Below, piece by piece: positions 1 through 15,040 of a stretch of DNA of 64,000 nt (its first letter is position 1; each line of letters begins with the position of its first letter). The stretch lies in assembly GCA_944990035.1 (NCBI GenBank), contig CALYLX010000004.1:1-64000 (forward strand). Reading direction: 5' to 3'. The DNA comes from Clitopilus passeckerianus. Its lineage: Eukaryota > Basidiomycota > Agaricomycetes > Agaricales > Entolomataceae. The notes beneath the pieces are model-generated. The model searched no databases. It saw only the letters and a program-made list of their open reading frames with translations, and was not told the origin of the DNA. Both the position numbers and the translations under genes were made by a program.

Positions 1-3893
<3,893 letters not shown>

Positions 3894-4144
3894 ATGTGAA
3901 CTACCACCCCAACCCCCACCCTACCCCACTACTCCTACGATTTTAGTTAATTGTTTGGCTAAACCCCTCTTATACCCAGCCAGTAGATACCAAACGTAGT
4001 TGCCACTAATCAATCTCACGTCACCCGCTCTTCCGCTCGCTGATCTAAATTTGTGAGCAGTTGCGCTGCGCGTCCTCGCAAACGTTTAGCCGAGACGCTA
4101 TTAGGTATGCAAACAAAGTCCTACTCCTATCGTCGTCACCGACA

Positions 4145-5092
4145 ATGTCTGCTCTTACTCGACGTGTTCCGCGCTTGACCTGCTCAAAAAGGTCATTCTC
4201 AACGACCTACAGCTGGGCAAATACGCAGCCAGCGCAAGCCGCTCCCGAGTCCAAGCCACTACATGGAACTGTTTCGTCACATAGATCTTATATCTTTCTG
4301 CATACCCCAGAACCTCCATCTGCATATCCTGCGAAGATGTCTTCACCCGCCCAAAGGGCTGTGCTGCTCAGAGCCATGAAATGGGGCGGGGTTGCCAACT
4401 TTTCATACCTAGAAAGCCGACAAGCAGAAGCCAGTAATGGTCGCACACCTGTAACAGCGTTCTCGGCATCCGGACAACGGTTAGAGGTCCCGGACATTTC
4501 TCTAGGAAATATGGATGAGGTAGAGCAACTGCTGTTCAAACATGCTGAAGGAACGTTGGCGGAAGGGACACCGGGCTTGGTTGAGGGCTCGGAGAAGGTG
4601 CAGATTTACGTTTGCACTCATGGTGCTCGAGACTGCCGCTGCGGGGATACTGGAGGAGCTGTAGCACGCGCTTTGAGGGAGGAGCTAACACGAAGGGTTG
4701 CGACGGACCCATCGAGCCCTGCAAAACGGATTGAGGTCGGAGAGGTCGGCCATGTTGGAGGACATCAGTGAGTACATCAGAGACTCCCCTCGGAGGATAT
4801 TCATGCTCATTTCATCCATTACTTATAGCCTTGCTGCAAATGTTATTGTATACCCTCATGGCGAATGGTGCGCCCCCTAACCATTCGGCGGGGTCAATGC
4901 TCATATAGTTATTGCAGGTTGGGTTTGATAAAGCCAGAGCATGTCCCAAACCTTATTGACAATGTGCTACAACTCGCTCCTCCGTCAAGAGATTCGCTAC
5001 TTTACCGCTCACCATTACTTCCTCGCCATTGGAGAGGCCGAATGGGCCTCAACAAAGAAGAGCAGCTCGAGTTGATTGCCCGGCATCTATGA
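4145..5092 (+). CDS. AIM32: Aim32/Apd1-like sucrase-ferredoxin-fold 2Fe-2S protein
   Basis: A thioredoxin-fold ferredoxin of the Apd1/Aim32 family, which binds a 2Fe-2S cluster through two cysteines and two histidines. The diagnostic ligands are visible: CTHGARDCRC, whose outer cysteines are nine residues apart (Cys157 and Cys166 from the chosen start), and HVGGH (His203 and His207), followed after an intron by ANVIVYPHGEWYG. I chose ATG 4145 rather than 4061 because it gives MSALTRRVPRLTCSKR, an arginine- and serine-rich segment typical of a mitochondrial presequence; that favours Aim32 (mitochondrial) over Apd1 (cytosolic). Two introns lie between about 4769 and 4918. The last exon ends with the family-like GLNKEEQLELI tail. 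The gene is compact and seems intact. Confidence 0.85.
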
Positions 5093-5335
5093 TCCTGAAA
5101 TGGATTGAGGAATAGTGATTTCCAGGATTCGCGCCAGAAAAGGGGGTAAATTTCAAGCACTATCCCGACCAGTCCGGGGGAAGGCTGGTTAAATGGGCTC
5201 CCGCTGCAAAAAGCGGCAACCCGTCCTATGAGCGGGGTAAGGATGCTTGAATGATTACGAAGAAAAATCATACCTCCTGATTACATTGACCACCAAGCAT
5301 GACTCAACTTCATCGCGCGGTAGATTCATACTCTA

Positions 5336-5347
5336 GATTTAAATAGA
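5336..5347 (+). promoter_or_regulatory. TATA-like element upstream of the PhzF-like gene
   Basis: The AT-rich string gatttaaataga sits 33-44 bases before the ATG of the PhzF-like gene, in an otherwise mixed-composition promoter. It is the only TATA-like string close to that start. The distance to the transcription start is unknown. Confidence 0.3.
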
Positions 5348-5379
5348 CTAGACGCATTGCTACTTCATCCTTATACACC

Positions 5380-6264
5380 ATGGTTAACAAGCTTCGTTAC
5401 GCCCAGCTCGACGTCTTCACCAGCACCCGCTTCCTGGGTAACCCTCTTGCCATCGTCCACCTTCCCGAGAACTTCGATCTCCCCCACTCCAAGAAACTAA
5501 CCATCGCGAAGGAATTCAACCTCTCTGAGACCGTCTTCCTCCACGAAACCTCAGACGCCAATGCCCCTACCACCATCGACATTTACACAACCACGGAGGA
5601 ACTGCCGTTTGCAGGCCATCCCACCGTTGGCTCCTCCTGGTACCTCCTGTCTCAAATCCCGGAGAAAGACACCCTTGCCTTGAAGACCAAGGCTGGGTCT
5701 ATCCTCGCCAAACGAGATACCCACCGAGTCGTCCTGCAAATTCCCGTCAACTTCAAAGTCCACGAGCCCTTCCCCGACCCCGAGGTTAAAACACTTCAAC
5801 GAGGCTTGCTGGAGAGCGACTACGTGAACGGAAAGGGACCGGAAGCTCTCTGCTCGATCGTGAAAGGGATGACCTTTGTGCTGCTCCAGGTCGCTTCAGA
5901 AGACGCCCTTTCGCGTCTGCGACCTTACTCTGCACGTTTCAAGGCTGAGAACCTCGGAGACTGGGCCCATTTCCTGGGCGTTTACGCGTTTTATGAGAGG
6001 GAGGATGGTGTTGTTAGGACTAGGATGTTTGATGGTTCACTCGAGGATTCTGCCACCGGATCCGCTGCATCTACGCTCGGAGGATACCTCGCAAAGAAGA
6101 GAGGGCCTGGGAAGCACAGGATCCAGCTTGTTCAAGGTGTGGAGATGGGAAGAAAGAGTGAAATCACGGTGGATGTCGAGGTAGGAAACGACGGAGAAGT
6201 CAACGCAGTTTCTCTTGGCGGAACTGCTGTCAGTGTTACAGAAGGGACCATTCAGATAGAGTAG
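5380..6264 (+). CDS. PhzF-family epimerase/isomerase-like protein
   Basis: An intron-free gene for a 294-residue protein of the PhzF (phenazine biosynthesis-like) family, which share the diaminopimelate-epimerase fold and catalyse isomerisations with an active-site glutamate. The N-terminus has the hallmark YAQLDVFTSTRFLGNPLAIV. Glu50 in FNLSETVFL is at the position of the PhzF catalytic acid. FAGHPTVGSSW and EDSATGSAAS near residues 77 and 225 are the two glycine-rich family motifs. Length fits the family. Fungal members are mostly of unknown substrate, so phenazine production is not implied. The lack of introns is unusual among its neighbours and could reflect retroposition or transfer from bacteria, but codon use does not look foreign by eye. 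Confidence 0.93.
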   Translation: MVNKLRYAQLDVFTSTRFLGNPLAIVHLPENFDLPHSKKLTIAKEFNLSETVFLHETSDANAPTTIDIYTTTEELPFAGHPTVGSSWYLLSQIPEKDTLALKTKAGSILAKRDTHRVVLQIPVNFKVHEPFPDPEVKTLQRGLLESDYVNGKGPEALCSIVKGMTFVLLQVASEDALSRLRPYSARFKAENLGDWAHFLGVYAFYEREDGVVRTRMFDGSLEDSATGSAASTLGGYLAKKRGPGKHRIQLVQGVEMGRKSEITVDVEVGNDGEVNAVSLGGTAVSVTEGTIQIE

Positions 6265-6366
6265 TTTCAAACCAATCAATTGCACTGTCTCAACATAATG
6301 TAAGGTGTCATTTTGTGCGCAAACATATTAGTACATGAAGGGCATACACTAGAGGAACAAAGTAGT

Positions 6367-9300
6367 CTAAATGAAGACCTGCAAAGGATGTCTGTCGTAT
6401 ACGTTCTGGCCCTCGCTCAACTCGCCGAGATCAGGGTAGTAGGGCACTAAAGCATCTGATGCACCCAGGTATAAGGAGTTATAAACTCTCCAATACACCT
6501 CCCTAACTTTCCTAGCAGGGTGGAAGAGGCCTTGCAAGAGGTAGCTGAGAAGCACACCAGGTCCCAACGTCACTCGCATGGCCTCGACGGCTTCCATGAC
6601 AGCGCCAATAACGTGAGGTGATGTCTCAAAGCAATTGGGCCAGACAAGGTTCATGAGGTGAAGCATGGAATCTTCGCAGCCGAGACCAGCGACGCCCAAT
6701 GCAAGATGTTTAACAATGGTGCTTGCGGTCTGTCGGTGGACGAGATCACGGTCTGTGAGAGCATCCTCAAGCATGGTGACGACGGAATCAACATAAAATG
6801 CTGACTGGGGGCCGACGTATTCGAAAACGAAGGAAAGCGCTTTCAAACAGCCGGTTCGAACATTCAGCTCGGCGGTACGGTATTCGTTGAGGATGGCAGG
6901 GATGCATGTGAAGGGACCGCAAGTTTCCGCAACGATAGCGATGGCGACTGTGCTGCAAACACGACTTTGACGCTCTTGTACGCGCAGGTTGGTAAGCAAT
7001 ACTGAAAGGACGTCCTGAGGACCCAAACTCTTCGCAATGTAACCAAAGGAGTTGACGGCCGCTCGGCGGATGGCCTTCTTGTGCGCTTTGAGCAAGTCAA
7101 GGAGCTCGAAGCAGATACGCATCCATTCTCGGGCTGGGACAAACTCAGCGCCGCGATCAGCTGTAAAGAACAGAGGATGAATCAGTAAGGTGGGAAGTGG
7201 GAGGGAAAGATAGGGCTCACCAATACGACCAATCAAGTTGATAGACGCTTCTTGCACTTTTTCGTGCCTGTTTCGCAGAATAGGCGTCATCCTCGGAACT
7301 AGAAATGAATGGTCAACTTAATAATTATCACCAAAATGAGAGCAAAACTCACGAAGATCCTTAACTGGGGGATTCATCTGCGTCATACCAACGACATTGG
7401 CGATAGCACCCTCGGCAGCAATGATGCTACCAAGTGTATCGGGGTACTCCTCTCCAAGCTGCTCGAACAACACAAGGCCGAGCTTGCTTAGAAGCTGGTC
7501 CTCACCACACTGCTTGATGACGACAGCCAACCTCGTCGTCAGATCAGCAGCCTGCTGTCGAACCTTTGCGCTCTTGTTGTTGAGACGCCAAAGGATAGTC
7601 GAGACAATCTGGGTAAGGTACGGCTTGACTCGGATGCCTAGGGCGTTGACGACAGTACCGAAGCCGTCGAGCATGACTTGGTCTTCTGTCGTTTGTTCTT
7701 GGAAGGAGTAGATAATACCATCGACGAGACGGACTTCGAGCCTCTCGTCAATGTCGGAAGCGCCTAAAGTTTGAACAACCTTCGTGATCGTCTCCATAAC
7801 CATCTTCCTGTACGGCTCAGCCTCGTCCTTGAGCTCATTGACGACCCTGCCAACAATCTCGGAGACGCCCGCCTTCTGAGCAAGCTCGACGGTGGTCTCG
7901 ACAACTTGTTTGTAGTTACGTCTGTCAAGAGCCATACGACGAATCCAGAAGGACTTGAAGAAGTCAGGGAGGATATCCTGCTTGATATATGCGGGGGTAA
8001 CACCCTCCGTCGCAGCACATTGCTTCACGACTTTGAGAACGATCTTTTTCATCTCCTCGTCTGATGTCTGGAACTCACGAATGAGAATCACCGTGACTTC
8101 CTTGGTGTAATAGGAGGCGTATTCGGGGTCCATGAGTGGGATGATGAATCCAATGGCTTTGAGGAAGGCAGCGAGACCTTTGCCACGGTGGAGACGAATA
8201 CCGAGCCACAAGGGCTTGAGAACATTGTCAAACGACTCAATACCGTAGGGTGCCGCAGCTTCAGCGAGGGCAGCCAATCCAAGAGCAGTCATCGTCCTGA
8301 CTTTTTGTTGCTCATCGGAGAGGCCGTGGGCGATACAGTCGACCAAGTTGCGGAGATGGGGAAGAACGGCACAGCCCATCATAATGGCAATTTGCTGCAC
8401 GATACGGATACCTGTGTGTCTGGCTTGCCACGACTTCTTGGAGCGACAGACAGCTTTCAGGAAAGGGAGGAGGGAGGGTATACCCAAGGCGGATGCGACG
8501 ACGGAGAAGGCTCGAGCGGTGGTGTTTCGGACATATTCGTCGGCATGGTCGATATCGGGACGCATGGTAGAAATCATATGCGCAAGACCTGCAGCCTTGG
8601 ACAAATTGGAGATGATTTCACGACCTTCTACACGTGCATAATAGTCTTCGTCGATGAGTAGAGGCTCAATGACGACGAGGATCTTGTGCACATATGGTCG
8701 AACGAGATCGTCAAGCTTGTAGAGGACGCGGTCGATGACCTTGACAAGAAGATGACGTTCCTGGTCTTCGAGCGTTCGCTCCATGAGGAGTGGTAGAATC
8801 TTGTCGAACAAGGGGCCGGCGCCGAATTCTCGAGCCTTGTCGGTAATTTGACGAAGGGCAGTTTTACGGACGGGAGGCGTGCCGTTCTTGATTTTGAGAA
8901 GAAGCCGCATAATCTTGCGTTCCTTCATTTCGTCGACGGAGAGCTCGGTTTCGTCCTCCTCTTTCAAAATCTTCGCGAAGTACTGAGCATCCTCCTGCTT
9001 GAAGAAAGCCAAGTTCCCGACTCCAGGAATTTCTGTGGGCAATTCAGGTGCTAGTCCGGCAGCAGCAGCAAGTGCAGCGGCATCAGAGCTTTCCTGAATC
9101 TGGAACCCTCCAACTTCGGTGATGGGCGTAGCCATCATCCTGCGTGGGGGGATGATAGGTGCATAGCCGGGAGGTGGGGTGACGATGGCATATCCAGAAG
9201 TTGGGAGAAGAGCGTCTATTTCCTCATCAGACATGTAGCGATTGTGCTTGTCATCGGACATAAAACCAGGAGCGTTCATGATAATTTGAGTCATCGGCGC

Positions 9301-9942
9301 TTCGGCTGCGGGGGCAGGAGCCTGGTCCCAACGAGAGCGTTTGGGTGCCTCTGCAGCACCTACATCTGAGGTAGTGTCTGCAGGGGTGGCATCCCAGCGT
9401 GAACGGCGCTTTTTAGGAGCAGAAGCTTCCAAGGCCTTATCCGACCATTCACCTGTTGAGGCGGGTTTGTTGGGGTCAACGTTCTCGTCTGTGGGTTCGG
9501 CGACGTCCCATCGGCGTTTACGCTTCGTACTAGTCTCTTTTGGCGGCGTATGGTCTTCGGGAGCAAGTTCTTTGTACTCTCCTCGGGGTGGCGTTTTGTC
9601 AAGGTCCATCTGCATCTTTCCTTCCTCTCGATCCTGCCTTTCTTTTTCCTCGATAATCCTCTTTACCCTCAACTCTTCCTGCTCCAACCTCGACAACCTC
9701 ATGGCCTCCTTGTAGCCTCCCTCTCCTTCTTCTCCTTCCTTGAAAGCATCGGCACTTTCGACTGCGGTACGGTTGAAACGACGATTGTGGTAGTCGGACT
9801 GACGGGCAGCGATTTGTCGTTTTGACGCTGTTTCAGCGAAAGGGTCGATATCTTCTTCTTCTGCTAAGTCATGGAATTCCTGAAGAATATCCTTCGGGGC
9901 TGTATAAGATTCCAATAATCTAGGAGACCCTGGTGGAGACAT
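6367..9942 (-). CDS. SF3B1: Splicing factor 3B subunit 1 (SF3B1 / Hsh155 / Prp10)
   Basis: The HEAT-repeat scaffold of the U2 snRNP SF3b complex, which clamps the branch-point helix. A single long exon (about 9942-7353) is followed by two introns at 7299-7352 and 7161-7220, and the protein ends with DRHPLQVFI. The first ~290 residues are low-complexity, with several RWD/RWDQ-type U2AF-ligand motifs (for example [16 protein letters not shown]) and the TP-type segment around residue 260. The HEAT array then matches human SF3B1 closely: [48 protein letters not shown], and FETSPHVI near the end. Length (roughly 1,140 residues) is close to S. pombe Prp10. The lysine equivalent to human K700 is kept (EQQKVR), while the K666 equivalent is arginine (HTGIR). 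Start at 9942 agrees with the conserved acidic N-terminus. Confidence 0.97.
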
Positions 9943-10686
9943 TATACCTAGAAACTGTCGGAGTCAATGCTGGTGGTCGAAACGAAAGGTCACAATGTGA
10001 CTAAGCCCGTCGTATAGTCATTTTGTACTTTCCCACGCTATGTCCACCCATAAAGCACGCGCATTTTTTTCTGTTTGGTTATTAACTTCAAGGTGAGCAA
10101 CTGTTTCTTGTTACGGCAACAGGATGATTTCTTGCCGCCCCAGTCGTAGCCTAAGGCTTTGACGATTGGCAGAGCACATTACCAAACTCATTTTGCAACT
10201 CTGATTTATTTTCTTCTTCCCTTTCATTTTGACCATTGAGGCTCACCATCTCCCTTCATCAGGTAATTTGCCTAGCCGTACTTGAATTGGTCTGCAAGGT
10301 TAGTGCACCTTCCTTTCCCTTGTATGATGTGAACCTGTACACCATTCTCCAAAGCCGTCGGCGATGAGGAGATTACACATACAAAAAACTAAGAACAGCC
10401 AGCTGACCTCTGTTCAACTGCAAATCTCAAAGGCATGCATACTAACAATTGTTTTCACAGATTTGCGCAGACTTGTTCGGGTGTTTTCGGTCTTTGGTCT
10501 GGAATGCTAAAGGATTGGGAAGTCGAATATTCTTCGTCCACACTACGCTACTCCTTCGATACTACTAGCCGTCGTGCAATCACAATTCATTCCTTCGTCC
10601 AAATTCGAAATTGCGTGCGATAACATTTTGATTCTCTACAAGATCCACTGTCAATCTCCATTTTTCACACAAACCGCTAACTCATC
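9943..10686. other. Intergenic, upstream of SF3B1
   Basis: This stretch contains the SF3B1 promoter, read leftward. It has T-rich and pyrimidine-rich runs near 10060 and 10200-10230. I see no supportable gene; the short open frames around 10435-10620 have no family likeness. Confidence 0.5.
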
Positions 10687-10840
10687 CCTACTCTTGCTAG
10701 TGTTCACGCAGCAAATACGGCACCTGTTGCCATTTTCGTTGGAGGTACTTCTGGCATTGGTCAAAGGAACTCTGAAGCCTTTTTCAGACCAATTTGGTGA
10801 CAAAGGCGACATCATCATCATTGGACACACCCTAGCATAA
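10687..10840 (+). pseudogene. Short-chain dehydrogenase relic (Rossmann start)
   Basis: A conceptual frame beginning at 10687 reads PTLASVHAANTAPVAIFV and continues into GGTSGIGQ, which is the beta1 strand and glycine motif of NAD(P)-binding short-chain dehydrogenases as found in many basidiomycete proteins. Shortly after GIGQ (near 10764) the frame hits a stop, and the likeness continues in a different frame with SDQFGDKGDIIIIGHT, the expected beta2 region. A TAA follows, and no YxxxK catalytic segment is visible downstream. Together these show a frameshifted and truncated remnant, not a working enzyme. Confidence 0.6.
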
Positions 10841-12152
10841 CTTTGGCAAAACCCGGACTACTCTATTCTTCAACAGCAGGTGAACAGTTTTCCCAACTCG
10901 AGGTTTCCCAATACCTCCACTTTCCTTCCGAACTCTATGCCATACCAGAACACGCTCTATGCAACCATCCCACCGCTGTGCAATCCGCCGATGATCCCCG
11001 CTGTTTCATAGTACTACGATCTATCTATCCGGAAAACTTTGCGTACGGTGCTTGGGCTCAGGCATCCAATGGGTTTCTTGAGCGCCATGCTGATGAAAAC
11101 AAGCGTCGATTGACAATAGCAGCCTACTCGCTGCGAAACGCAGTGAAACCTGGTGTACCATTGACTCAACCTGGTCCGATGTTGCCAGCGTTCTATAAAA
11201 GCCAGTTGCCTAGGTTGACCACGCTAGTCAGCTTTCGTTGAGTCCCATAAAGTACTTCTCGAAAACACTCGCCGCTCTCGCTCTCGCTGCCTTTTCCATT
11301 GTATCCCCTCTCGCTGAGCGTGATACAGACACAGCCAGATGCTATCTCGTTCTTAGGCCCTTCAACGATCTTGGTGCGGAGGCTCTTCAGTCAGCAGGAT
11401 CCGGTAGGATATCTCCTTCGCAGGATCAAGGTCCATGCTGACCTTGTTGAAAAGATGTTACAAACACCATCGCCCAGCATTGGCCTGATAAAACTGTTAC
11501 GGTATAATGGCTTCATCTTATCCGCCTCAAGAGCCGAACCTGATATTTCATTCTTAGGTTGTTAAAGCCTACCCTCTATCTCGCATCCAAGTTGCCAACT
11601 ACGACCTCGACATTACCATTTCTGTCACTGATCTGGAGTACTTTGGAATTGCAAACTTCGTCAGCGGTTGGCTATATACCACTCTCGATGGTGGGGATAT
11701 TCAGTACTCAGTCGAACATCGCTTCTGTACTCCAGCCTGAGAAATGAACACAAAAATGGCACCTGGCGGGGGTGGTCAATGGTTTGGTGCTCCAACGGTT
11801 TATATACACGTCCGTGTACAACCAGTAAAATTGGCAAATAATGTTCATTTGCCAATTCAAGGTCTGAAGTGGGACTCTGAAAGCTCAGCGAAGACCGTCC
11901 AGGTTTCTCCACGTCCAGCTATCTGACTACTGCAAAGCAAACATACATCGTCCGACCGATAAGCATCGTGAAGGGTGTGCGGCGACGAAGGCCAACGGCA
12001 TCGGATATCGGAGTTCCAACTGTCATTTGCTTTGTCCAACGTCGGGCCGAGAACAATCGTAGCTACTTGCCGCTTTACAAGACAATGTGGGCGTCGTGAA
12101 AGGGCAATATATCTGCTTTCAAGAGTCACTTCCTTCTTTCTCACCACTCGCT
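10841..12152. other. Gene-poor stretch with decayed open frames
   Basis: There is no gene I can support here. Two open stretches on the + strand look more coding-like than background. The first starts at an ATA codon (11247) with a signal-peptide-like KYFSKTLAALALAAFSIV. The second is a stop-free frame of about 60 codons from about 11562 to 11742, containing VTDLEYFGIANFVSGW. They are in different frames and lack a proper start, so they may be remains of one small secreted-protein gene. Confidence 0.4.
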
Positions 12153-12779
12153 ATGCCGGACCCACGACAAGACCAATCTGTGATTCAACGTAGCGTCGCT
12201 CAAGCTCGAGGACCTCCTCGACGTTGGGTCTGGTTTCTTGCGGGTGCAGCTACCTCAGCTCTCGCTATCAAGCTCTACGACGATAACTCCAGGCTTGGTA
12301 TCAGCTGGCGCATTGCGAAACGGTTTATACTTGGGCCCTCACCTGGGGCAAACGAAAACCGATGGTGGGCATGGAGGGCTCGGGGACAAAGAGCCCAAGA
12401 GGCTGCCGAGGACACAGACTCCGCAACTCCAACTCCCGAGTCAGGCAGCGAATACACAGTGACTGTGACTGTGAGCGAAGAAAAGAAAGCTCGACTAGCT
12501 GACAAGGTCGGGTCATCTCTATTAGAGCCGACATTGGTTTTTGCTTGCTGAGTACACACGAATACAGGTTGAACAGGTATCCGGGGAGGCACAGAAGCGT
12601 GTTAGTTCCGCAATTGGATTACTCAGAGCCGTGCGTCGGTTTTTTGTTGTTTACACGGAAGCAAATTCCATTAATAATCAATTCTGCTATGCCAGAAGAA
12701 CCGGAAAACTCCAAAAGGCCAGCCCGAGCAGGAACACGAGCAACCTGTCAATGAAACTGGGAGTCAGGAAGGACACTAG
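12153..12779 (+). CDS. Small single-helix membrane protein, paralogue of the 17.5-kb gene
   Basis: A predicted protein of about 166 residues from three exons (12153-12506, 12568-12630, 12696-12779). I do not recognise a named family. Near the N-terminus it has an arginine-bounded hydrophobic helix, GPPRRWVWFLAGAATSALAIK, then a polar tail rich in Arg, Glu, Thr and Ser. It is clearly related to the gene at 17490. Both have the GP-R-R-[WF]-VWFL helix, a first exon ending in phase 0 after Asp-Lys, a second exon of exactly 63 nt, and a short Lys/Glu/Gln-rich last exon. The first intron has a weak donor (GTCGGG), so its removal is less certain, although the shared architecture supports it. A one-helix mitochondrial or ER membrane protein is possible; function is unknown. 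Confidence 0.6.
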
Positions 12780-13163
12780 TTCACTTTGAAAATTTTTTTA
12801 CGCACTCACTAGGTCGCCCCTGTACCCCCTAAAATCAGTGACAAAATCTAATGAATACTGCCCCACTTCCCCGACGATATGTACCCTTGTTTTGGAAACT
12901 GATCGACATTGCATAATAGACCAGGGCCTGGGCCGGTGGACGACGCCTTTCTCTCTTCCCGTATCCCGGTTGTGAATGACATACCATCGACGCCAAGCTG
13001 GCTAAAGTCTCCTCCAGCGCAAATCGTTGCCGAACGCGATTACGCCCTTCTTTGGTCTTTTCCGGGATTCGTCGAAAGCCATATATGAAGGGATATGTAC
13101 GAAAGGATTATCAGTGAAACAGTGTCGTCTTGTCCTTTGAATCTCCCCTCCAACATAGCGACA
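12780..13163. other. Intergenic, upstream of the DUF6534 gene
   Basis: No gene is seen. The stretch begins with an AT-rich run just after the small membrane-protein gene and leads into the 5' region of the DUF6534 gene. Confidence 0.5.
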
Positions 13164-15040
13164 ATGCTCGCATACGCAGTGGATATTGAAACGACATTTG
13201 GCGCCTACCTTCTCGGGACGCTATCCTCGTCTGTGTATGTTATGTTTCTCCCTACTTCTCTCTGCAGCATGTTGTTTGACACTCGCCGAAGACTTTCAGG
13301 AATCGCGATTACTCAGGTCATTATATACTTCATGCTTTACAAGGACGATCCCCGGTGGTTGAAAAGTCTGGTGTGTTTGCATGTTGCCGCCTTGCCGTCA
13401 ACAATATCTCACAATCATCTTGCAGGTTATCGTTGTCTTGTACGCCCATCCCTCGTGATAGCAGAATCCGAACATCGATGCACTGGCTCAGCATTCTCGA
13501 TACTACATGCACAAGCTTCATGTGGGCAGGAGTCTGGGAGGTCTTCATCAAGCACTATGCAGAGAGGGAGTACGCGGACCACATTCCATGGTGAGTTTGT
13601 TAATCTTATTCCCTCTACTTCTTGTTTTCGATTTGCTCATGCCGCCCTCAGGGAAATATCAGTTGGTTTCTATTCTATCTATCCAGAAATAATACCAAAT
13701 TGACGTGACCATCAAGTTAATAATGCTCTTCAGCGTAAGTCTTGTTACATCCGTATGCAAATCATTCACTGACAGTCCTATAGTCATTCTTGACCTGCTC
13801 AGTGCACTCGTAAGCTTTCTTCATCCCTTGAACATAGGAATCGGATACTCATTGGACGAAGATTTTTCGCACATCGTATCTATCGCTGTAAGTCTCTCAC
13901 TTCATTGTGCGAGCGACAGTGCTGACTGTATCTCCGATAGTGAGCAAAGGCAATTGGTTCATAGTCGGGTTAATTGTAAGCGCGGTTTATCTACTAATTG
14001 CGGAATTGGATATACTTATTAACGCATGCCCACTTAGATCATCTTGGAAGTACTGCGACTTTGTAGGTCACTTGAAACGACCTCAGATTCCCCCTCGCTA
14101 AATCTTCGTCAACAATTCCAGCTGTGGCATCAAGTGAGCCTGAGCGTATCTCCCAGTCTTCTTGCCATTTGCTAATTTTCGGTCTCAGCTATTACAGCGA
14201 AATTGTGAGATGTTCTTGATCTGTTGGTATGGCGAATTCACTGAGTGGAACTGTCCAATCAGCATCCAACTAGAAAGTCTTTCCAAATTCCAAGAGAAAT
14301 ACACGGTCTGTCGATCCATCAATGATTTCGCCTCAGCTTGCTCACGACCCGTTGTCTTTAGTGGATTTTCACATTCGGGCTCGCAACCCTGGTTGTCACA
14401 GAATTACTCGTCACAGGCTCCCTAGTCATCTACCTGCATCGCAGTCGTACCGAGATTCACCATTCGTGAGTCGAGTAGCTTTCCTAACGATTACGGGTAT
14501 TGATACTAAAGACCGGTTCTGTAGACCAATAAATCATGTTATCACCCACCTCATCCATACAGCATTTGAGACGGGTCTCATCACTTGCCTTGGCGCAATC
14601 GTATCTCTTATATGCGTGAGTTAATGGAAGAATAGGAAGGTTATATACGGATGCTTACTTTGGTTGCAGTGGATCACCATGCCTAGTAATATGGTCTTCC
14701 TCGGGCTCTTCTTCACAATTTCGCAGCGTAAGTGAACTCCGTTTCTTTCACAATAACACAGTCTTACACAACACCATCAGTATATGCAACAACATTCCTG
14801 TCAAAGTAAGTCCCGGTCCTTCGATAGCCACCAACACTCCAATGACGAATTGACCTTCCTAGCCTTAACAGCCGTCATAGCCTTCGGCGCGGCCATTCTG
14901 CATCTTTCTTGGGGAGCAATGACACCCCTATTGCCATCAAGTTTCGCAGTAGGCAACCGAGTCCTTATCCTCCAGCATTGGTCAGTCACAATCTTGGCGA
15001 CTTCTCTGGAAGGCCCGGTTCTGAGGACATTCCCGTGTAG
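13164..15040 (+). CDS. DUF6534 multi-pass membrane protein
   Basis: A seven-helix-type membrane protein of the Agaricomycete DUF6534 family, broken into about ten small exons with introns as short as 28 nt. After splicing, the family blocks appear in order: ETTFGAYLLGTLSSSVYGIA; TQVIIYFMLYKDDPRWLKSL; then VIVVFILDTTCTSFMW and EREYADHIPW; RRFFAHRIYRLSKGNWFIVG; LVIYLHRSRTEIHHS joined to PINHVITHLIHTAFETGLIT; ITMPSNMVFLGLFFTISQ; and LYATTFLSNLNSRHSLRRG. Joining the last two exons across the intron from 14809 to the CTAG near 14861 gives the usual LNSRHSLRR ending and a stop at 15038-15040. One internal junction (about 13590-13740) is not settled. The function of the family is unknown; it is often expanded in mushroom genomes. 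Confidence 0.8.
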
